Assembly: GCF_025118155.1 (NCBI RefSeq)
Contig: NW_026251388.1
Span: 1,054,001-1,118,000 of the forward strand
From: Cokeromyces recurvatus
Taxonomy: Eukaryota; Mucoromycota; Mucoromycetes; Mucorales; Mucoraceae
Length of the DNA: 64,000 nt
Direction of reading: 5' to 3'
Shown here: positions 57,892 through 64,000 of the stretch, piece after piece
How positions within the stretch are numbered: the stretch's first letter is position 1
Layout: each line of letters opens with the position of its first letter
Notes under the pieces: model-generated
Told to the model about the DNA's origin: nothing
What the model saw: only the letters and a program-made list of their open reading frames with translations
The model's database searches: none
Position numbers and translations under genes: made by a program

Positions 57892-60600
57892 TTATGAGAT
57901 AGAGGTTGCGTTGCCATGACTACTTGAAACGTTGTTATTATAATGACTATTAATGTTGTTGTTATTATTAAAGTGAATACTTGTTGGTGTTATCGGTAAC
58001 ACGCCTCCTGGACATAATTCTTCCAATTTAGCATCAAAAATTTTCTACAACAAAAGAGTATATGTGTGTTTTAGCTATATAAATAAAAAAAAAAGTGGCA
58101 TGCCTTTTTTTTTTTTTTAATAATTACCTGCATTTCATTAGCATCTTCGTATACAAACGATCCTTCTTCATTAAATATCCTTGCATTATTAAACATTAGA
58201 TGGAAATCATCTCTAAACTGTGCGATATTCTTATAAAAAGTAGAATGAATACGTTTCTTAATCATATTCATTGATATCGGGTTTTTGATCATTGTATAAT
58301 ATAATGGATAATCACGTTTACTAACAAGATCCATAAACAATTCACTTCGACTACGGTAGGTTCTATTTTCCCAGAAAAAAAAAAGATGAATCAGTCGATT
58401 AGTTATACCATCTTCTATTTAAGGATATATTTATATAAAAGAATCAACTTACTCTTCATCTTCCACAGTAGCTTCTTCAACTGCCTGATAACATGCTTTA
58501 AATACCTTTGTTAGACTCTCTCTAATATGTGTTGGTAAAGTATCAGGTTTATTTAATTCTGTATCATTTCTACCACGTTTACGTTTCTACCAAAAAAAGG
58601 ATATACATATATATCAGTTTTCCCTCCCCATTATATATGTAACAATAGTATCACTTACATCAAGTTCACTCTTCTTTGGTCTACCTCTCTTTCTACTCAC
58701 AGGTTCCTCAGAAGCAACACTAACACTTTCTTCACGTCTACGTCGACCTAGACGTTTTGGTTCATCTATCATAGGCTCAGGTTCACCTAACAGACGTGCC
58801 ATTCGCTTCTGTCTCCTCTTTTCTTTCTTGGCAATCAGTTCTTCTAAATCAACATTTTCATCTTCAAGTGCATTTAGCCATTGTTCTTCTGTCAATCCAT
58901 CATCATATCGTACCGTCTCTCTTGCACGTTGTCCACGTCCGAAATGATGTTGATCCTCATCTTGCGTAGGTAAAGGATCATCATTTAAATAAATGTCAGG
59001 TAATTCATCCTCTGTAATTAAACGTTCAGGTTTACCACGACGTCCTAACACCTGCCAAAGTCGTTTATCATTTTCTTCCCTTTCATCATCAAGACGATGG
59101 AAGACCTCAAGATCGGCTTCACTTCTTTGAAGCATCTCATTCAACTCTTCATCATCAATATCTTCGTCATCACCATCATTATCTTCATCCGCTTTATCTT
59201 CCAAAAGTGATCTCAAGAACGCCTCTCGGTCTTCTTCTGTACTACGATTATCGAATTTACCTGCTTGAATGACTTTACCATCAATATCAAGCTTGAAATT
59301 GGCTCTGGCCAAGATATTCTCCTCTACTGAATTGGTAGAGATCAGACGGAAGATACGAACCTCCTTTGTTTGACCAATACGATGAGCTCGATCTTGTGCT
59401 TGAAGATCTTGATGAGGGTTCCAATCAGAATCAAAGATAATGACTGTATCTGCCGTTTGTAAGTTCAGACCAAGACCACCTGCACGTGTACTCAATAAAA
59501 ACACAAAGTAAGGTGAATCCTCTGCATTAAATAACCTTAAAAGTTCTGAACGATCATCTGCCTTTGTCGAGCCATCAAGACGCAAGTAAGAAAAGCCCTT
59601 CCAGTTTAGAAAATCTTCCATAATACTCATCACTTGTGTCATCTGGAAGAAGATCAAGACTCGATGACCTGTCTCCTTTAATTTAGGAAGCATACGATCT
59701 AACAATTCAAATTTGCCAGAGGTTCTATAAAGTAATTCGTTGGATAAGCCACTTGGATTAACAACCGATTCCACTTCTTCAAAGACAAAAGGATGATTAC
59801 AAATCTTACGTAATTGCATGATCGTGTTATTAAGACCCTTTACACCTGTTTTACCCTTCACAACGTCTGACGTGTAGAGTGTACCGTTACGCTTCATTTG
59901 AGTATAGAGATGAACTTGAAGAGGAGATAATTTACATTTAATGACACGCTCTACTTTATCAGGCAATTCAGCTTCTACATCACGTTTTAAACGTCTTAAT
60001 AAAAAGGGACGAAGCACCTTATGAAGACGTTTAATAATCAAAAGTTGTTCTTCTTCATTTAAACCAATCTTATCTGCTACACCTTGATTATTAAAGGGTG
60101 TGTTGAACCATTCCTCAAAACTTTTTACACTCTTGAAAATTTTAGGTAAAATGAAATTAAGTAAAGCCCATAATTCTGGTAAATTATTCTATATATGTAT
60201 GTAAATTTCGAAAATCAAGCAAGTCAAGAGAAATTTAGTTTTGGTGTTTGTTTTTCCTTATTTTTGCCTTACCTGAAGAGGTGTACCAGTCAAAATAAGT
60301 CTATAACGGGTATGATAATATTGTCTAAGAACGACAGTAAGTTTAGAATTGGTGTTTTTCATACGATGACCTTCGTCTACAACCATATGTAACCATTTCA
60401 CTTTACTAAGAACAGGTCTATCTTTGATAATATATTCAAATGTAGTCAAAAGGACTTGGAAATCATTATAACGAATTTCATTTTGAAGTTCTTTACGTGT
60501 ATTAGGAGGTCCCTTGTAGACAATTGTCTTGACAGAAGGCGCCCATTTCTCAAATTCAAGTGTCCAATTGGTAAGTGTACTATTAAAATAAGGGTCAATT

Positions 60601-60639
<39 letters not shown>

Positions 60640-62663
60640 TTAAACAAGTAGGAGGCATAATGCGATTCGGGAATAACAACTTACGATAAAGGAACAATAA
60701 TTAAATAAGGACCATTTTGTCTTTTCTTTTCAATTAAATAAGTAATCAAACTAATTGTCTGAATTGTTTTACCCAAACCCATTTCATCAGCCAAAATACC
60801 ATTCAAATGATTGTTATAAAGTGACACCATCCATTGCAGACCTTTTAATTGATAATCCTTTAATCGTCCACCCACCAAGATATCAGGCTGAGTGACTTCT
60901 TCCTTGATACGATGTGTAACCTGGAAATAATCATTCTTGGCATCGGGGTCATTGGCTGCCATATCGTCATCATCATCATCATTATCCAAGCTGAATGAAC
61001 GATCTTGTCGATGATCGTTTTGCTGTTCTTTTACAGCCTGAGTTAAAGAATCCAAGAAGGCACCTGTTTGTTTCAACAATTGTGTTAAACGAGTATCCTT
61101 GGCCTCATCAATCAATTTCATGTAGGCTTCTTCATCATCATTCTTTAAAGCACGAATACGTTCTTTAGAGATACGTTCAGCCCGTTTCTGTTCCTCCTTC
61201 TCAATATGCTGATGATATTGTAAAACAGCACGACCCAACTTATTCTGTTTCGATCTCCAATTGGCTTGTGCAGCAACAAGACTACGACCGTGATCACAAA
61301 TGGTTTGAAGGTAATCCAAATGCTTTTGCTTTTCACGATGTTCACGATCTGTACGTTGTTGTCGTTCAATTTTTTCTGTCATACGTGCCTCACGTAATGA
61401 TTGTTTCTTCATACGACGATAGGCTAATCTATCAGCTGAGGTTGCAAGTGTGGTTGAACGTTTGAGACCAGCCACAATCTCCTCTCTCAATTGTCTTTGC
61501 TTGTTTAACAGACGTAATGCTTTTAGCTCAATAATAGCCTTTAATTTAATCGTACCTGTTGGCTTACGAATTTCCTCTTCCAACCTATTCACCGAATCAT
61601 TCAAATTGCTGGGTAAATTTTCAAGTTCTTGAATGCGATGTTGTATACGATTTAACATGCGTCTTTTACGTTCCGAGATAATGGAACAAGGGTCGAGGCC
61701 GATTGGTGTAATGCTTGGGATTAATAAATGCTGTTGACGTGAGGCATGTGTAAAGGCATTAATAGGCTTTTTCAATAAGTCGTAAGGTGATGCATAAGCA
61801 TTATATTCAATTTTCTGTTGATTATTATTATTATTATTATTATTGATAGTTGTGTTGATTTGGCCGGAGGGAGCAGAGGAAGACTGAGAGGGAGTACCAG
61901 CAGCTGTAGTCGTGACAGTGGTACTAATTGTAGAATTACCTATCCTATTTCCAGCAACAGCAGCAGCAGCATTCGAAACACCAGAGGTTTGAGCATGATC
62001 TATATTGTTTGTAGTGATAGGATTGACATTCAAAGAGGATGGTGGTTGACCTACAGGAATCATACCCTCCATAGAAAGTGCTGTAGTAGGAGTTAAAACA
62101 GCTTGTTGAAGATGAGGTGGTAAAGCCATATTTTTTGAAATAAGTTTATAAGCTAAAATCTGATGTCTCAAAGCAGCTAGTTGAGTCTGAGTAAAAGCTG
62201 TAGGCATATCTAAAAAATCAATAAAATTTTAATTTTTAACATGAATCATCTTGGTTTACTTTATATCCAAGTCAATTACCATGCCCACTTGTAATTGGTG
62301 AAGCAATAGTTGAAGAAGGATTAGAAGAAGCTACTTGATCTATGTTCATACCAGGTCGCATTTGCTGTAATTGTTGTCTTTGTTGTTGACTATTTTGTAA
62401 ATTTTTCAGAAAGCTCATGATCTGAGCATATTCTGGATTATTATCTTCCTTGGCTCCTTGAGATTGAAGATATCGAACGCGCTTTCATATCAATATAAGA
62501 AAGAAAGAAAGAAAGAAAAAAAAAAAGAAAGAGTTAGATTAATTGTTTGATGAAATGCTTTCTTTTTCACATTATTTTAGTTGGCTTCATATTCTACCTG
62601 AACAAGGCTCTGAAGCTTTTCTTTGTTAAAACCACCCATTGGATGGTTTACTAAAGAATTCAT
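57892..62663 (-). CDS. SWI/SNF- or RSC-type chromatin remodeling ATPase (Snf2/Sth1/BRG1), 8 exons
   Basis: Catalytic subunit that slides or ejects nucleosomes using ATP. Exons (minus) 62598-62663, 62280-62481, 60685-62209, 60273-60579, 58659-60188, 58453-58586, 58128-58362, 57892-58044; 1383 residues, frame exact. Domain order: QLQ ([19 protein letters not shown], from about residue 95), Gln/Asn/Thr-rich linker, HSA region ([20 protein letters not shown]), helicase N-lobe with [15 protein letters not shown] and box [11 protein letters not shown], helicase C-lobe ([25 protein letters not shown]), SnAC region ([17 protein letters not shown]), AT-hook (RKRGRPKK), and a C-terminal bromodomain ([27 protein letters not shown]). 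Length is closer to Sth1 than Snf2, but the complex cannot be assigned. The intron after exon 3 contains a roughly 36-base homopolymer. Confidence 0.96.
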
Positions 62664-64000
62664 TTTCTGAATTTTGAATTTTGAATTTAATTAAATTTCT
62701 AATGGTTTTATTTAATCGTTTAAATAATTAAATTTAGATTAGATTAGATTTGTTTAAATAATTTTTTTTTTTTTTTAAAACTTGTGGAAAAAATAAAATA
62801 CCTTCGTTACTTAAAAGGTTTTTCCTAAAAAGAAAATACACAATAAAAAAAAATAAAAATAAAAAACCAAGAAATGATAAAAAATATGTGGTGGATACAT
62901 ATTTAATTTTTTTTTTTTAGACTGTGCAAGATTTATATAAAACGATACTTTCTACAAACACCCCAATATGTCTAGAATAATATTCTAGCAATTTGATTGG
63001 ATAATTAAAGAAATCTTTTTTTTTTCTTTGTTTTGGATCCAAATCAAATGAAGTTTTAAGGATATTGATTTGAGGCCTTAGTAAACATCAGATATAACAT
63101 TTACCTATCCTTTATCATTAATAATAACCTCTGTCAATTCATTCAGTCTTATAAAATTTATGCTGCTTGTTGATCTGGGGTGCTGATGAATGTGTGACTT
63201 TTCCTATATTTGTTTATATAATAACGAGAGAAATCATCTTCTTTTAATTTTAACTATAAAGAGCTCAAATAGTAAGAAATGAAGACTTTCAAACTCTTTT
63301 TTACAACAACAACAAAAAAAAGCAATAGAAGGAAAATAGCTTTAAATACAATAAAGAGCAGTAAATTTGTTCTAACTATGTTATGGAAGACCTTTCCAGT
63401 TTTTATATCAAAACAAACTACCAAAATCTTGTCAAATTCGAGACTGATGAAATAGCAATAGATTTGATTGTTTATGAATAGAGTACAGTCTATACATTCA
63501 CTGAATATAATTTTAGCCTAGTGATAGTACATTATTTTTACAAGTCTTTTTTTTTTTTTCATCAATCCGGGTAGAATAAAAGCATACATCTCAATTACTG
63601 ATTCTGATGCATACAATATAGAAGTTTAAAGGCGTTCAACTAAACAATATCACACGTTAAGCTGGTTAAGAATCTTGCCCACCCATTGTTGTTGTTTTGA
63701 ACTAATTACTGAGTCCTCCCATTCTTCCATAATACTGTCTTGATCACTATTATTTTGACTCCTTTTTCTCCAACAATAAAATTGACAAATTGACAAACTT
63801 GAGTATCTATTAACTGAGATTTAAAATACAATGTTGTATACGTCACCCTTACATTTTTTTGTCTTTTTTGTCTTTCATTTTTTTTTTATTATTTTTTTTG
63901 TTGAAATAACTCCTACTACGCCCAAAGGAAGAAAGAGAAAGCACATTTTTTTTTATTATTTTATTAATAAATATATTTTCTTCCCATCTTATTTTTTTTT
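62664..64000. other. Upstream region of the remodeler gene
   Basis: 1.3 kb to the window edge, no supported gene on either strand. A/T homopolymers only. Confidence 0.55.

Overview
The window is nuclear DNA from an early-diverging filamentous fungus, most likely Mucoromycota (Mucorales). The evidence is a very AT-rich background with long A/T homopolymers, many short GT-AG introns (mostly about 45-100 bp), and opisthokont/fungal gene models: PARN, MED20, MAT1, SRP19, Fcf2 and a Snf2/Sth1-type remodeler. No prokaryotic operon structure is present. I rebuilt exon-intron models by hand. Most complete models sum to an exact multiple of three, and catalytic residues fall at the positions expected from human homologues (TPP2 Asp46/His265/Ser451; PARN Asp28/Glu30).

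Layout. 0-6 kb: 3' part of a ZIP9-type zinc transporter, convergent with an intron-bearing bacterial-type cytidylate kinase; a cluster of small SMP/LEA desiccation-type proteins (two intact, one pseudogene); an intronless MIF-family gene. 6.4-14.3 kb: tripeptidyl peptidase II and a CCDC6-like coiled-coil protein, separated by 1.8 kb of empty AT-rich DNA. 14.5-18.7 kb: a mobile-element island, with an inverted pair of a lineage-type element that has a weak serine-recombinase-like motif, a 15-unit minisatellite, a possible solo LTR and a nested dead Tc1/mariner. 19-30 kb: choline/ethanolamine phosphotransferase, geranylgeranyl diphosphate synthase, PARN, a TA-flanked MITE, a T5orf172 (GIY-YIG-like) protein and proline dehydrogenase. 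29.8-38.4 kb: an 8.5-kb gene desert. 38.4-57.4 kb: a secreted Thr/Ala-repeat protein with a polycationic tail, a small WWE-like protein, divergent MAT1/SRP19, peroxisomal urate oxidase, PUS7/TruD, MED20, a GPI-anchored wall protein, a SANT/Myb protein, a RraA-like protein and FCF2. 57.9-62.7 kb: the catalytic ATPase of a SWI/SNF- or RSC-type complex.

Functional themes are RNA metabolism (PARN, PUS7, SRP19, FCF2), transcription and chromatin (MED20, MAT1, Snf2/Sth1), nitrogen catabolism (urate oxidase, proline dehydrogenase, TPP2), and wall or stress proteins. Genes are monocistronic; the clearest shared regulatory space is the 261-bp divergent MAT1/SRP19 promoter. Two conserved genes (TPP2, MAT1) each carry one single-base change in a short homopolymer that breaks the frame, which looks more like consensus error than gene death. 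No CRISPR array was seen, and no tRNA or rRNA gene was recognised by eye.
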